A DNA stretch of 64,000 nt, taken from positions 39,933-103,932 of the forward strand of contig CAYGJC010000006.1 in assembly GCA_964350245.1 (NCBI GenBank), in the 5' to 3' direction. This DNA comes from JAJACP01 sp964350245 (GTDB taxonomy: Bacteria; Chlamydiota; Chlamydiia; Chlamydiales; JAAKFR01). A program made the translations under genes and the position numbers. Shown piece by piece: positions 17,699 through 26,001 of the stretch (position 1 is its first letter; each line of letters opens with the position of its first letter). The notes under the pieces are model-generated. The model searched no databases, was not told the origin of the DNA, and saw only the letters and a program-made list of their open reading frames with translations.

Positions 17699-18623
17699 TC
17701 TGAAGAAATTTTTTCCAATCAAACAGGGAATTTTTCGACGGCATGTAGGCGATGTAAAAGCTGTTGATGGCGTCTCCTTCTCCATTCAAGAAGGAGAAAT
17801 CGTGGGGCTTGTGGGAGAATCAGGTTCTGGCAAAAGTACCGTGGGCCGAGCGGCGATTCGCTTGATCGAACCAACAGATGGTGAGATTGAATTTTTGGGG
17901 GAAGATTTCCGAGCTGCTTCTAACCGGCAATTGCGGCATTTACGCCGCAAGGTTCAGATGGTGTTTCAAGACCCTCTCGCTTCACTCAATCCTCGTAAAA
18001 CAGTTTTGGAAAATTTAGGTGAACCGCTTCTTTATCACAAACAAGTGCATTCATTTGACGAGCAAGTTGTCGCCGTTGAAAAGATCCTAAGAAAGGTGGG
18101 GATCTCTCCCTCGACGCTTGACAACTACCCCCACCAATTTTCCGGAGGGCAGCAGCAGCGTCTCTCTATTGGACGCGCATTGGGATTGCAACCTAAATTA
18201 ATTATCTGTGATGAGGCGGTCTCAGCTCTAGATCTTTCCGTTCAGGCGCAGATTTTGAATCTGCTTATCGATTTAAAACAGGCATTTAAGCTGAGTTATC
18301 TCTTTATTTCTCACGACCTTTCAGTTGTCCGGCACCTTTGTGACCGCATCTTGGTGATGTACCGTGGGAAAATTGTGGAGGAGGGGCCGACAGAAGAGCT
18401 CTTTGAAAATCCAAAACATCCGTATACGCAGTTGCTTCTAGCCTCTGTCCCTAGAAAGCATCCTCAGGACCCCAAGGCTCCGTTGCCGCAGAAAGTGGAG
18501 CGAGCGACACGGTTTTCAGGATGTCCCTTTTTCGACCGATGTCCTGTGTCTAAGTCAGGCTGTGAACTGAACCTTCCTCCTCCCAAATCAATTGGCGATC
18601 ACACCTATAGTTGCATCCACTAG
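17673..18623 (+). CDS. oppF: peptide ABC transporter ATP-binding protein OppF-like
   Basis: This is the second ATPase of the peptide importer (316 residues from ATG 17673). Walker A is GESGSGKS (48-55), the signature is QFSGGQQQRLSIGRAL and Walker B is LIICDEAVSALD. The C-terminal FSGCPFFDRCPVSKSGC is again the Cys-rich tail. I choose ATG 17673 over an in-frame TTG at 17667 because GGAAG lies 7 bases before the ATG. It overlaps oppD by 26 bases and is convergent with parB. Confidence 0.93.
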   Translation: MKKLLKVTNLKKFFPIKQGIFRRHVGDVKAVDGVSFSIQEGEIVGLVGESGSGKSTVGRAAIRLIEPTDGEIEFLGEDFRAASNRQLRHLRRKVQMVFQDPLASLNPRKTVLENLGEPLLYHKQVHSFDEQVVAVEKILRKVGISPSTLDNYPHQFSGGQQQRLSIGRALGLQPKLIICDEAVSALDLSVQAQILNLLIDLKQAFKLSYLFISHDLSVVRHLCDRILVMYRGKIVEEGPTEELFENPKHPYTQLLLASVPRKHPQDPKAPLPQKVERATRFSGCPFFDRCPVSKSGCELNLPPPKSIGDHTYSCIH

Positions 18624-18707
18624 ACAGTCTGAGACTATTGAACAACTGTTCTCTGTATCGGCTTTTGCTACCTGCCCATTTTTAAGTGATTTGTTAAAAA
18701 TTGGGGA

Positions 18708-19508
18708 CTAACTTGCTGGTACTTGCAGGAGCTCCGAGAGACGCTCCAAATCTTCTGTGCTATAGTAATGAAGCGTGATCTTTCCCCCACGACGAGCCGG
18801 AGCAATCTCCACTTTTGTCCCAAAGCGCTCTTTTAAATGCTCTTCTATTTCCTCAAGATGAGGATCCCGGCCTCCCCCTGTCACCTTCTTCTTTTTATGC
18901 GAAAGCTTGCGACTCTCATTTTCCGCATCACGCACCGTTAACTGCTTATCCACAATCAACTTTGTTAACATGTCTTGTAGCTCAGAGCCGTCCAAAGAGA
19001 GAATGGCTTTAGCATGCCCCATAGAAATCTCTCCCTTTGAAAGGGTCTGCTGAATGGTTTGAGGCAAGGTGAGCAAACGAAGATAATTCGCTACTGTAGA
19101 GCGCTTTTTACCCACTTTTTCCGAAACTTCTTCTTGCGTCATGCGAAAGACGGTAATCAATTTCTGAAAGGCCTCGGCTAACTCCATTGGATCCAAATTA
19201 ACACGCTGTACATTTTCGATTAGCGTCGATTTAGCTGCATGCTCATCATCAGAATCACGCACTAAAACAGAGAGCTTTTTCAAACCCGCACGCTTGGCAG
19301 CGCGCCAACGGCGCTCACCGGCAATTAGCTCATAGTAAAGAACCTTCCCTCCACTGACCACTTTTCGCACAACAGGAGGATGAATGAGTCCCACTGCCTG
19401 AATCGATGTCGCCAACTCATCCAGCTCCTCGTCAGAAAAATGGCGCCGCGGTTGAAATGGACTCACCCGAACAGCTTCTAAATCAACACTCTCAATTGTC
19501 TCTTCCAC
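18708..19508 (-). CDS. parB: chromosome partitioning protein ParB
   Basis: The 266-residue protein is a parS-binding CTP switch that works in chromosome segregation. The ParB/sulfiredoxin-type N-domain carries the CTP-binding motif GERRWRA (64-70). A helix-turn-helix region follows (MTQEEVSEKVGKKRSTV, about 119-135), then a basic linker (SHKKKKVTGGGRD) and a short dimerisation domain. The start is GTG and overlaps the end of the upstream GT9 gene by 17 bases, so the two are co-transcribed. parA is not in the window. The position beside oppF matches CT688. Confidence 0.93.
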   Translation of the reverse strand: MEETIESVDLEAVRVSPFQPRRHFSDEELDELATSIQAVGLIHPPVVRKVVSGGKVLYYELIAGERRWRAAKRAGLKKLSVLVRDSDDEHAAKSTLIENVQRVNLDPMELAEAFQKLITVFRMTQEEVSEKVGKKRSTVANYLRLLTLPQTIQQTLSKGEISMGHAKAILSLDGSELQDMLTKLIVDKQLTVRDAENESRKLSHKKKKVTGGGRDPHLEEIEEHLKERFGTKVEIAPARRGGKITLHYYSTEDLERLSELLQVPAS

Positions 19509-20442
19509 TATCTCTCATCCTTTTTAACGCTGCGAAGATTTGCTCATCATTTAAATGGTTCACGTGCACGGGATGGTACAGCGTTGTCACTTCTTTACTC
19601 AAAGGAGCCCATTCGACTGGATTGGTTTCTCCGTAAAGGACAACTGCCTTTTTCCCCAAAGCGGCGCCAATATGGGCCACGCCTCCATCTTCGACAAAAT
19701 AATAATCGGTTGCGTCAAGAAATACCATAAACTCTTCAAAATTTCGAGTAAAATGCACAAGATAGTCCATGTTCAACTGAGCAGCGAGTGCATGAGCACG
19801 CTGTGCATCTTTTGGTTGACTCACAATCAACACACTGATGGCTCTTTCCGCATGCAGTCGATTCAGAAGAGCGGCATAGCGGTTGGTATCTAAACGGCTA
19901 GCTGCACGTGTTGTCGTCGCACTGACCAAAACAGTAGGTGAGGAAAAGGAGAAAGGCCTTTTTGTTTTCGGAACGGTTAAAACCGGATAGAGTACCTCGG
20001 GCACCTCCTCACAATCGGGCTCGACTAATTTTAAGCTTTTTAACGCTTGATGCATCAGCCGACTGGTATCAAGGTGGTATGGACGGTTGACAAGTCGGCT
20101 ATCCCAACTCGCATCAACATAAGCAAATCTCTCTTCTGCCTTTAATAAATACAAAAATACATTCATGAGCTTCATGGGCGAGGTTTTAGCTGAATAAGCG
20201 CACTTAAATTGATGGCGAAAACGACGCGCCACACGCCACATATTGAATAGCTTATTTCCACGAGAGGGAAGCACAATAACACGGCCTACAGAAGGCAAAT
20301 AGGGGATCAAGGAGGCGTTATGCCTATCGACAAAAAGAGTGATCTTTGTTTCGGGTTCATAAACCTGAAAGTAACGAACAAGCGGGAAGGCACACAAAAG
20401 ATCTCCCAGTCCATTTCTTCTTACTATTGCGATTTTTTTCAT
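19492..20442 (-). CDS. glycosyltransferase family 9 (heptosyltransferase-like)
   Basis: The protein (316 residues from ATG 20442) starts MKKIAIVRRNGLGDLL, the GT9 N-terminal glycine loop. A longer upstream frame exists, but it runs into the divergent gene's promoter and is not credible. The C-terminal half has the second Rossmann domain with FVEDGGVAHIGAALGKKAVVLYG and NPVEWAPL, where family members bind ADP-heptose. It is probably a cytoplasmic lipopolysaccharide core transferase; the sugar is not determined. It overlaps parB and is divergent from a membrane protein gene 25 bases away. Confidence 0.85.
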   Translation of the reverse strand: MKKIAIVRRNGLGDLLCAFPLVRYFQVYEPETKITLFVDRHNASLIPYLPSVGRVIVLPSRGNKLFNMWRVARRFRHQFKCAYSAKTSPMKLMNVFLYLLKAEERFAYVDASWDSRLVNRPYHLDTSRLMHQALKSLKLVEPDCEEVPEVLYPVLTVPKTKRPFSFSSPTVLVSATTTRAASRLDTNRYAALLNRLHAERAISVLIVSQPKDAQRAHALAAQLNMDYLVHFTRNFEEFMVFLDATDYYFVEDGGVAHIGAALGKKAVVLYGETNPVEWAPLSKEVTTLYHPVHVNHLNDEQIFAALKRMRDSGRDN

Positions 20443-20454
20443 AAGCGGTATAAT
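20427..20454 (+). promoter_or_regulatory. predicted sigma-70-type promoter
   Basis: TTGCGA (20427-20432) and TATAAT (20449-20454) are separated by 16 bases. The -10 box overlaps the upstream in-frame ATG at 20453, so that codon would not be in the transcript; this favours the start at 20468 with a leader of only a few bases. Confidence 0.55.
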
Positions 20455-20467
20455 GGTGGCCGGTATT

Positions 20468-21109
20468 ATGGAAGCACACAAGTTTCTTGATTTTCTGCGC
20501 CAACACTGGTCCAAACTACTACTTGGTTTTTTGGCCATTGCCTCTATGGCTGCCTGGGGGGAACGTTTTCTCACCTCAAACCGCTCTCATTCTAAGCAAG
20601 ATTTTTTGATTGGCAACCAAATTTTGGAACGGTTTCAATCGGGGGAACCCCTTGCTGTTGAGTCCATAGAGACCACCGAAATGATTTTGAAGCGCCACCC
20701 GGAGCTTCATCCCAAATACGATCGCATGCTGGCGATGACCTTTTTAGCCCAGCGCAATACGTCTAGGGGAATCCCATATGCTAAGGCACCTCTTGAGCAT
20801 CTTTCAGCTGACCTCTCTTCTTTTTACAAAAAGTACGCACAAACCTCTCTTTTGATTGCCGAAAAAAGGTATACAGAAGCTTATAGTGAGGCACAAAACT
20901 TGTATGCTCAGCTTCAAGATAATGAAGTCTATTCTACCTTACAAGCCATGAACCTGCTACGTATTGTTAGCCTTGAAAAAGAGATGGGCACAGAATCAAA
21001 TGCATGGGACGAACTGAAAACACATCCTGCTTACGCCTCTATTGCCTCTCTTTTTCAGGAGGGAGAGCTATCTCTTGAAGATTGGCATTTGGTTCGCTTG
21101 AATAATTAA
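20468..21109 (+). CDS. membrane-anchored TPR-like protein of unknown function
   Basis: The product (213 residues from ATG 20468) has a short cytoplasmic N-terminus (MEAHKFLDFLRQHW) and one transmembrane helix (about residues 15-33). A helical, TPR-like region follows (EKRYTEAYSEAQNLYAQLQD) and fills the remainder. The architecture, an N-terminal anchor followed by helical repeats, resembles ancillary SecYEG-associated proteins such as YfgM, but sequence identity is not obvious. I selected 20468 rather than 20453 because the latter lies inside the -10 box. The gene is followed by two small hairpins at 21109-21121 and 21138-21156. Confidence 0.7.
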   Translation: MEAHKFLDFLRQHWSKLLLGFLAIASMAAWGERFLTSNRSHSKQDFLIGNQILERFQSGEPLAVESIETTEMILKRHPELHPKYDRMLAMTFLAQRNTSRGIPYAKAPLEHLSADLSSFYKKYAQTSLLIAEKRYTEAYSEAQNLYAQLQDNEVYSTLQAMNLLRIVSLEKEMGTESNAWDELKTHPAYASIASLFQEGELSLEDWHLVRLNN

Positions 21110-21327
21110 GCACGGAGTGCTATTTATTATTTTAATGGCGGTTATATAAAAACCGCGTCATTTATTGTTAGACAATACTTGATCAAGGTGGATGGAAAGA
21201 GCAAAAAGGGAGGTGAGCAAACGACTGGTGCTCAAAGCCACAAAGATTGAGTCTGGAATTTAGATGAAATAGGAGCCTTGCAAGGCGGAATCCGGCTTTG
21301 CTTGGATTGGAAGATTAGGAGTTAACC

Positions 21328-21471
21328 TTGAGTACACCAACAAACCTACTTACGTTAGAAGTAGGAGGTGGATGTGAGGTCCTGGAAACAATTGAGTATG
21401 AGTTGTCTTCGAGTCAAGAAACGACTGAAGAGATTGTTTTAATTAGCGGGACCCTTACGGTATCACCGTAA
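21328..21471 (+). CDS. possible small acidic protein (47 aa, TTG start)
   Basis: A TTG codon is preceded by AGGAG at a spacing of six bases and opens a 47-residue frame (begins MSTPTNLLTLEVGGGCEVLE, ends GTLTVSP). The product would be acidic with one Cys and no membrane segment. The only support is the ribosome site and the terminator 24 bases after the stop. It may equally be part of a structured RNA. Confidence 0.3.
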   Translation: MSTPTNLLTLEVGGGCEVLETIEYELSSSQETTEEIVLISGTLTVSP

Positions 21472-21494
21472 TCCATCACCACTCTTTTACCTAT

Positions 21495-21521
21495 AAGCCC
21501 TCGCCTTTTGGCGGGGGCTTT
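21495..21521 (+). terminator. intrinsic terminator
   Basis: AAGCCCTCGCC and GGCGGGGGCTT pair over 11 positions (one G-U) around a TTTT loop and are followed by TGTTAT, so the T tract is short. It lies 19 bases upstream of the WaaE-like gene and should end transcripts from the intergenic region. Confidence 0.65.
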
Positions 21522-21539
21522 GTTATACTGGCTTTCACT

Positions 21540-22286
21540 ATGATGAGTGTGACGATTTTAGTGAAAAATGGAGAGCGGTATCTCAAAGAGGTCTTGGACT
21601 CTCTGCAGAGGTTCGACGAGATCATAATCTATGACACCGGCTCTACAGACAAAACGCTTACTATCGCAAAAAACTACCCTAATGCCAGAATCGTTCAAAA
21701 GCCCTTTACCGGTTTTGGACCCGATCACAATGCAGCAGCTGCTCTAGCCAGACACGATTGGATTTTATCGATCGACGCCGATGAGGTTCTATCTAAAAAA
21801 CTTGCGGATGAAATCCTCAGCACCTCTTTCGACCCTCATACAGTCTACTCCCTCCCAAGACACAACTACTACAATGGAAAACATATCAAGTGGTGTGGAT
21901 GGCACCCAGAGTCTGTAACCCGTCTCTACAATAAGAAGGTCACGGCTTTTTCAGAGGCAATGGTACACGAAAAAGTGAAAGATAAGGGACTTCAAAAAGC
22001 GCATTTTTCTCATCCTATCCGTCATTACTCATACGCTTCTGTTTCCGATTTTTTACAAAAAATGGAGCACTACTCGACTCTTTTTGCCAAACAGTATCAG
22101 TATAAACGTAAATCCTCCCCTTTCATTGCTTACCTGCATGGGATGACCGCCTTTTTCAAGAGCTTTGTGTTGAAGCGGGGCTTTTTGGGGGGGTATGAAG
22201 GATTCCTCATCTCGGCTTATAACGGACACACCGCTTTTTACAAGTACTTAAAACTCTACGAGGCAAATAAATGCTCCTCGCGCTGA
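21540..22286 (+). CDS. WaaE-like family-2 glycosyltransferase
   Basis: The 248-residue protein is a cytoplasmic GT2 enzyme of the WaaE/KdtX type, which adds a sugar to the lipopolysaccharide inner core. Visible features are VTILVKNGERYLKEVL, the YDTGSTDKT loop, the DAD metal site in LSIDADEVLS, and the WaaE-typical GWHPESVTRLYNK and HEKV segments. There are two adjacent ATG codons (21540, 21543). The end overlaps the polysaccharide deacetylase gene by 16 bases, so the two are coupled. The acceptor cannot be determined. Confidence 0.85.
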   Translation: MMSVTILVKNGERYLKEVLDSLQRFDEIIIYDTGSTDKTLTIAKNYPNARIVQKPFTGFGPDHNAAAALARHDWILSIDADEVLSKKLADEILSTSFDPHTVYSLPRHNYYNGKHIKWCGWHPESVTRLYNKKVTAFSEAMVHEKVKDKGLQKAHFSHPIRHYSYASVSDFLQKMEHYSTLFAKQYQYKRKSSPFIAYLHGMTAFFKSFVLKRGFLGGYEGFLISAYNGHTAFYKYLKLYEANKCSSR

Positions 22287-22942
22287 TGTTCAAGCAAACT
22301 CCATCTGAGGACAGGTTGTACTCTTTAAAAGAGCGTTACTCGATTGTGCTGCCGGGCGATCCGCTTCCAAAGCGAAAAGTTGCAGTATGTTTAACTTTTG
22401 ATGACGCCTTTTACGGTTTTTACCACTCTGTTTTCCCCCTTCTTAAAAAGTTGAAAATGCGCGCATTAGTGGGTGTTGCTCCTCGTTATGTTTTGGATGC
22501 AGCTAAGGTCTCTGCCGAGGAGCGATTGAGTGTTCCACCGGCGATGGCCATGCAGGATGGTTTTTTTGATCAAAAGGCAACCTACTGCACCTGGAAAGAG
22601 CTGGATGAGATGGTGCAGTCAGGTCTTGTTGAAATCGCTTCGCACTCATATATGCTTTGCAATCTCACTTTTGACTTCGTCGATCTCAACCGGGAAGTGG
22701 TCACGTCTAAAGAGATGATCGAACACCGCCTTGCGCAACCTGTTAGCTCCTTCCTCTATCCATTTGGCAAAACCAACCCCGGTCTGCACGAGTATGTTGC
22801 CAAACACTACCCCTACGCTTTTCAAACAAAGCAGGGGCTTAACCGGGGATGGGGCAGCGGCAAAAAACCTTTAAACCGGATCACCGCTGATCAGGTGCGT
22901 TCTCTTTCCGGTCTAAATGTATGGAAATATTGTTTAGGTTAG
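22271..22942 (+). CDS. polysaccharide deacetylase family protein with an altered metal site
   Basis: This 223-residue NodB-type protein has the first metal motif TFDDAF (Asp44, Asp45) and a third-motif-like FLYPFGK. The second motif, normally HxxxH, reads HSYML: His125 is present, but the second His is Leu129. Family members remove acetyl groups from sugar polymers or lipopolysaccharide. The changed ligand may lower or alter activity. It has no signal peptide and is translationally coupled to the WaaE-like transferase, suggesting a shared glycan pathway. It converges with sufS with a 9-base overlap. Confidence 0.8.
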   Translation: MLLALMFKQTPSEDRLYSLKERYSIVLPGDPLPKRKVAVCLTFDDAFYGFYHSVFPLLKKLKMRALVGVAPRYVLDAAKVSAEERLSVPPAMAMQDGFFDQKATYCTWKELDEMVQSGLVEIASHSYMLCNLTFDFVDLNREVVTSKEMIEHRLAQPVSSFLYPFGKTNPGLHEYVAKHYPYAFQTKQGLNRGWGSGKKPLNRITADQVRSLSGLNVWKYCLG

Positions 22943-24136
22943 GAAATTTAGAATTGAGATAAGAGAAGATACAAGCTGATCAATCTCTTCAAAAGTATTG
23001 TATATGCCAAAGGAAATACGGGCTGTACTTTTCACCCCGAAACGATCCATCGCCGGTTGATTACAGTGGTGACCGGTCCGAATGGCAATTCCTCTACAAT
23101 CCAAAAGGGTAGCCAAGTCTAAGGGATGGACACCCTCAATCACAAAGCTCATGATCGCCCCTTTGTGAGCTGCGGTTCCAATTAACCTCAGCCCCTCTAT
23201 CTGCTTGAGTTTTTTTGTAGCATACGCAAGCAATTCTTGCTCCCAGGCCTCAATTGTATCCAGCCCAATCGCACTTAAGTAGTCAATAGCTGCTCCCAAT
23301 CCAATCGCCTCAGCAATCATTGGTGTCCCTGCTTCAAACTTGGTAGGAAGCTGCGTGTAGGTGCTTTTTAGAAGCGTCACCTCTTCAATCATGTCACCTC
23401 CCCCCTCAACAGGAGGCATCTGTTCAAGCAAGCTGCGTTTGCCATACAATACCCCAATTCCTGTGGGACCATAAATCTTGTGACCCGAAAAGGCATAAAA
23501 ATCAACATCCAGAGCGTGCACATTCACAGACAGGTGTCCGGCAGCTTGCGCGCCATCTAAGCAGACGTGCGCGCCCGCTTCATGAGCCGCTTCAATGATT
23601 TTTTCCACGGGATGAATGGTGCCAATGACATTAGAGACATGCGCAATACTGACCAGCTTCACTTTCTCGTCGAGCTGGTCTAAAAACTCTTCAAAAATAA
23701 GCTCTCCTGCATCGTTGACAGGCACGATCCGCAATACAGCACCTTTCTCTTCACAAATCATTTGCCATGGAACAATATTGGAATGGTGCTCAATCTCTGA
23801 AATCATAATCGCATCGCCGGGGCGCAGAAAAGCCTTCCCATATGAACGCGCTAATAAGTTTAAGGAGGCAGTCGTACCACGGGTAAAAAGAATCTCTTCA
23901 GGGTGCGGTGCCTGAATGAAGCGCTGCACCTTGCGACGCGCTCCTTGGTAGAGATCCGTCGCTTCGCGGGCGTGCTTATAAATGCTTCGATTCACCGTTC
24001 CATAATGATGCGTATAAAAATCGGTAATCGCCTCAATCACGACTTGCGGTTTTTGAGCTGTAGCGGCTGTGTCAAAGTAGATCTGCCCATCGCAAATCAT
24101 CGGAAAATCACTACGAAAATCGACAGAGGTCTGCAT
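22934..24136 (-). CDS. sufS: cysteine desulfurase SufS
   Basis: This 400-residue PLP enzyme takes sulfur from cysteine for Fe-S cluster assembly. The PLP lysine is Lys220 in FSGHKIYGPTG and the persulfide-forming cysteine is Cys358 in RTGHHCNQP. The N-terminal FDTAATAQKP is typical of group II desulfurases. It is the last gene of sufBCDS and overlaps sufD by 26 bases. No sufE or sufU gene is visible nearby. It matches CT687. Confidence 0.95.
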   Translation of the reverse strand: MQTSVDFRSDFPMICDGQIYFDTAATAQKPQVVIEAITDFYTHHYGTVNRSIYKHAREATDLYQGARRKVQRFIQAPHPEEILFTRGTTASLNLLARSYGKAFLRPGDAIMISEIEHHSNIVPWQMICEEKGAVLRIVPVNDAGELIFEEFLDQLDEKVKLVSIAHVSNVIGTIHPVEKIIEAAHEAGAHVCLDGAQAAGHLSVNVHALDVDFYAFSGHKIYGPTGIGVLYGKRSLLEQMPPVEGGGDMIEEVTLLKSTYTQLPTKFEAGTPMIAEAIGLGAAIDYLSAIGLDTIEAWEQELLAYATKKLKQIEGLRLIGTAAHKGAIMSFVIEGVHPLDLATLLDCRGIAIRTGHHCNQPAMDRFGVKSTARISFGIYNTFEEIDQLVSSLISILNFLT

Positions 24137-25277
24137 ACGGCTTCTCTATTTGGTCTAAAATCTCCTGACAAAATCCCTGCACTAAAAGGCTCTTTGCTAC
24201 CTCTTGGGGCACTCCCCGTGTTTTCAAGTAAAAGAGCTGTTCTTCATCAAGCTGTCCCACGGTAGAGCCGTGGGATGCTTTTACATCGTCGGCAAAGATC
24301 TCCAAATTCGGTTTGCTATTGGCAAACGCCTTACTTCCTAAAATCAAATTGGGATTTTGCTGATACGCTTCCGTTTTTTGGGCAGCCTGGTGTACGTAGA
24401 TTTTTCCCTCAAAACTGGTTCGAGAAATCCCCTTTAACACGTTTTTGAAGTGTTGAAACGAACGGCAATGGGGAGCTACATGTTCCATTAAGACGTGCAC
24501 ATGATGATGGCGCCTATCTCCAACATGACACACACCATAAAGAGCCGCTTCAGCACCAGGTTCGAGCAACTTTACATGATAATCTTGCCTCACAGTTGCC
24601 CCACCATTGGAAATAGCGTATGTTTTGAGGCGACTCTCCCGTTTAAGCGTCGCCCGAATCGCATCAAACTGCCAGCTTTCGGGCGTGTGATCCATCACTG
24701 TTGTTAAGGTAACCGCTGCGCGCTCATCAAGCGCGATATCAACAAAGCTGTTCACCCAATGAGGCCCTTTGTGAACAAGAAAACACTTTGCTTCTGCCTC
24801 TTTGCCCGCACAAATATGCAGCCTGGGTGTTGTGATAACTGGATCTGTGTGCTCTGTCACTAAATGCACCACCTCAAAACGGCTCGCTGATTTAGGAGGA
24901 AGGTAGACAAAAAGCGCGTCATGAGCAAGGGCACCGTTGAGAGCTGCGAAAGCATCACGCTCCTCTTTAATTTGTGCAGCTGTGCGGGGGTTGAGAAAAG
25001 CGCCATATGTCTTTAAAGCCGCTTTGAAAGGGAGAGCTACAAGTCCTGAGGGAGGTGTCGAAAGGGGCTCTACGTAGCGGCCATTCACAAATACAATTCG
25101 GCCCTCTTCAGGTTTCAGCGAAGGTATGACCCTATCGGCCATCCCAAAAGAATGGGAATATAAATCACTCAAACGGACATAGCGGTAGACCTCCTTCTCT
25201 TTGGAAGGAAGACCAAGAGCAGAAAATCGCTCCCAAGCACGCCGATCTACGACTTCCGGCTCCAAGAGATCAAGCAT
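24111..25277 (-). CDS. sufD: Fe-S cluster assembly scaffold SufD
   Basis: SufD (388 residues from ATG 25277) forms the SufBC2D scaffold complex. The C-terminal half shows the beta-helix core and family motifs (YQQNPNLILG, ADDVKASHGSTVGQLDEEQLFYLKTRGV), with the conserved His in KASHG. I choose ATG 25277, which has AGGGG at a 7-base distance and overlaps the sufC stop by 8 bases, over ATG 25283 or a TTG at 25304. It matches CT686. Confidence 0.93.
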   Translation of the reverse strand: MLDLLEPEVVDRRAWERFSALGLPSKEKEVYRYVRLSDLYSHSFGMADRVIPSLKPEEGRIVFVNGRYVEPLSTPPSGLVALPFKAALKTYGAFLNPRTAAQIKEERDAFAALNGALAHDALFVYLPPKSASRFEVVHLVTEHTDPVITTPRLHICAGKEAEAKCFLVHKGPHWVNSFVDIALDERAAVTLTTVMDHTPESWQFDAIRATLKRESRLKTYAISNGGATVRQDYHVKLLEPGAEAALYGVCHVGDRRHHHVHVLMEHVAPHCRSFQHFKNVLKGISRTSFEGKIYVHQAAQKTEAYQQNPNLILGSKAFANSKPNLEIFADDVKASHGSTVGQLDEEQLFYLKTRGVPQEVAKSLLVQGFCQEILDQIEKPYADLCRFS

Positions 25278-26001
25278 CTGCATACCCCTGGGCCTCGAGC
25301 TCAAGCGCTAAGGATGCATCGCCGGACCGTACAATCTTTCCATCAGCTAAAACATGAACAAAATCAGGACGAATGTAATCAAGAAGACGTTGATAGTGGG
25401 TAATGAGTAAAAGGCCACGCTCTGCGTTCATCAAACCATTGACACCATCGGCGACAATGCGCATGGCATCAATATCCAAACCGGAATCCGTCTCATCCAA
25501 AATGGCTAGTTTTGGCTCTAAAACGGCCATCTGCAGAATTTCATTCCGTTTTTTCTCGCCTCCAGAAAAGCCCTCATTGAGGTGACGCTCTTTAAAAGAG
25601 CCACGCATTTTGACCTTTTCCATCTTTTCATCAAGAAGAGCTGAAAACGCCTCTTCCGAGAGAGGTTGTTCAAGCTTTGCATTGAGCGCATGATGCAAAA
25701 ACTGGAAATTGGAAACACCGGCAATCTCAGGAGGATACTGGAAGCTCATAAAAAGGCCCAAATTCGCTCTTTCTTCAGGCTCAAGCTCTAAAATGCTCTT
25801 ACCTTCAAAAAGAATGTTTCCTTCAGTCACCTCATAAGCAGGATGACCTGCAATGATTTTGGCCAGAGTGGACTTCCCTGCGCCATTGGGACCCATGATG
25901 GCATGAATTTCTCCAGCACGAATGGTGAGATTAATTCCTTTTAGAATAGGAACATCCTCAACAGTTGCATGCAAATCTATGATCTCTAACATATTAACCA
26001 A
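25270..26001 (-). CDS. sufC: Fe-S assembly ATPase SufC
   Basis: The 243-residue ABC-type ATPase of the SUF scaffold has Walker A GPNGAGKST, the signature GFSGGEKKRNE and Walker B LAILDETDSGLD, followed by the His switch in LLITHYQRLL. It overlaps both neighbours by 8 bases (sufB upstream, sufD downstream). It matches CT685. Confidence 0.95.
   Translation of the reverse strand: MVNMLEIIDLHATVEDVPILKGINLTIRAGEIHAIMGPNGAGKSTLAKIIAGHPAYEVTEGNILFEGKSILELEPEERANLGLFMSFQYPPEIAGVSNFQFLHHALNAKLEQPLSEEAFSALLDEKMEKVKMRGSFKERHLNEGFSGGEKKRNEILQMAVLEPKLAILDETDSGLDIDAMRIVADGVNGLMNAERGLLLITHYQRLLDYIRPDFVHVLADGKIVRSGDASLALELEAQGYADA

Larger units (their letters stand above)
21110..21539. other. 430-bp intergenic region with hairpins and possible small genes
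   Basis: No conventional gene lies here. It contains a 5-bp hairpin right after the previous stop (AGCAC/GTGCT, 21109-21121), a second hairpin (GCGGTT/AACCGC, 21138-21156), a 10-bp palindrome CTTGATCAAG (21179-21188) and a 23-codon frame with a GGTGG before its ATG (21192-21263). A 47-codon TTG-start frame (21328-21471) and a good terminator (21495-21521) follow. It does not look like tmRNA, RNase P RNA or a tRNA. A terminator far from the upstream gene suggests that something here is transcribed. Confidence 0.5.

Noticed and set aside
18680..18700. AT-only inverted repeat (TTTTTAA/TTAAAAA) between oppF and parB as a bidirectional terminator
   Set aside because: The stem contains only A-T pairs and would be too unstable; it is probably chance in AT-rich DNA.
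21110..21539. tmRNA, RNase P RNA, 6S RNA or group II intron
   Set aside because: I could not find the tRNA-like ends of tmRNA, the conserved RNase P core, a 6S-like long hairpin, or intron domain V.
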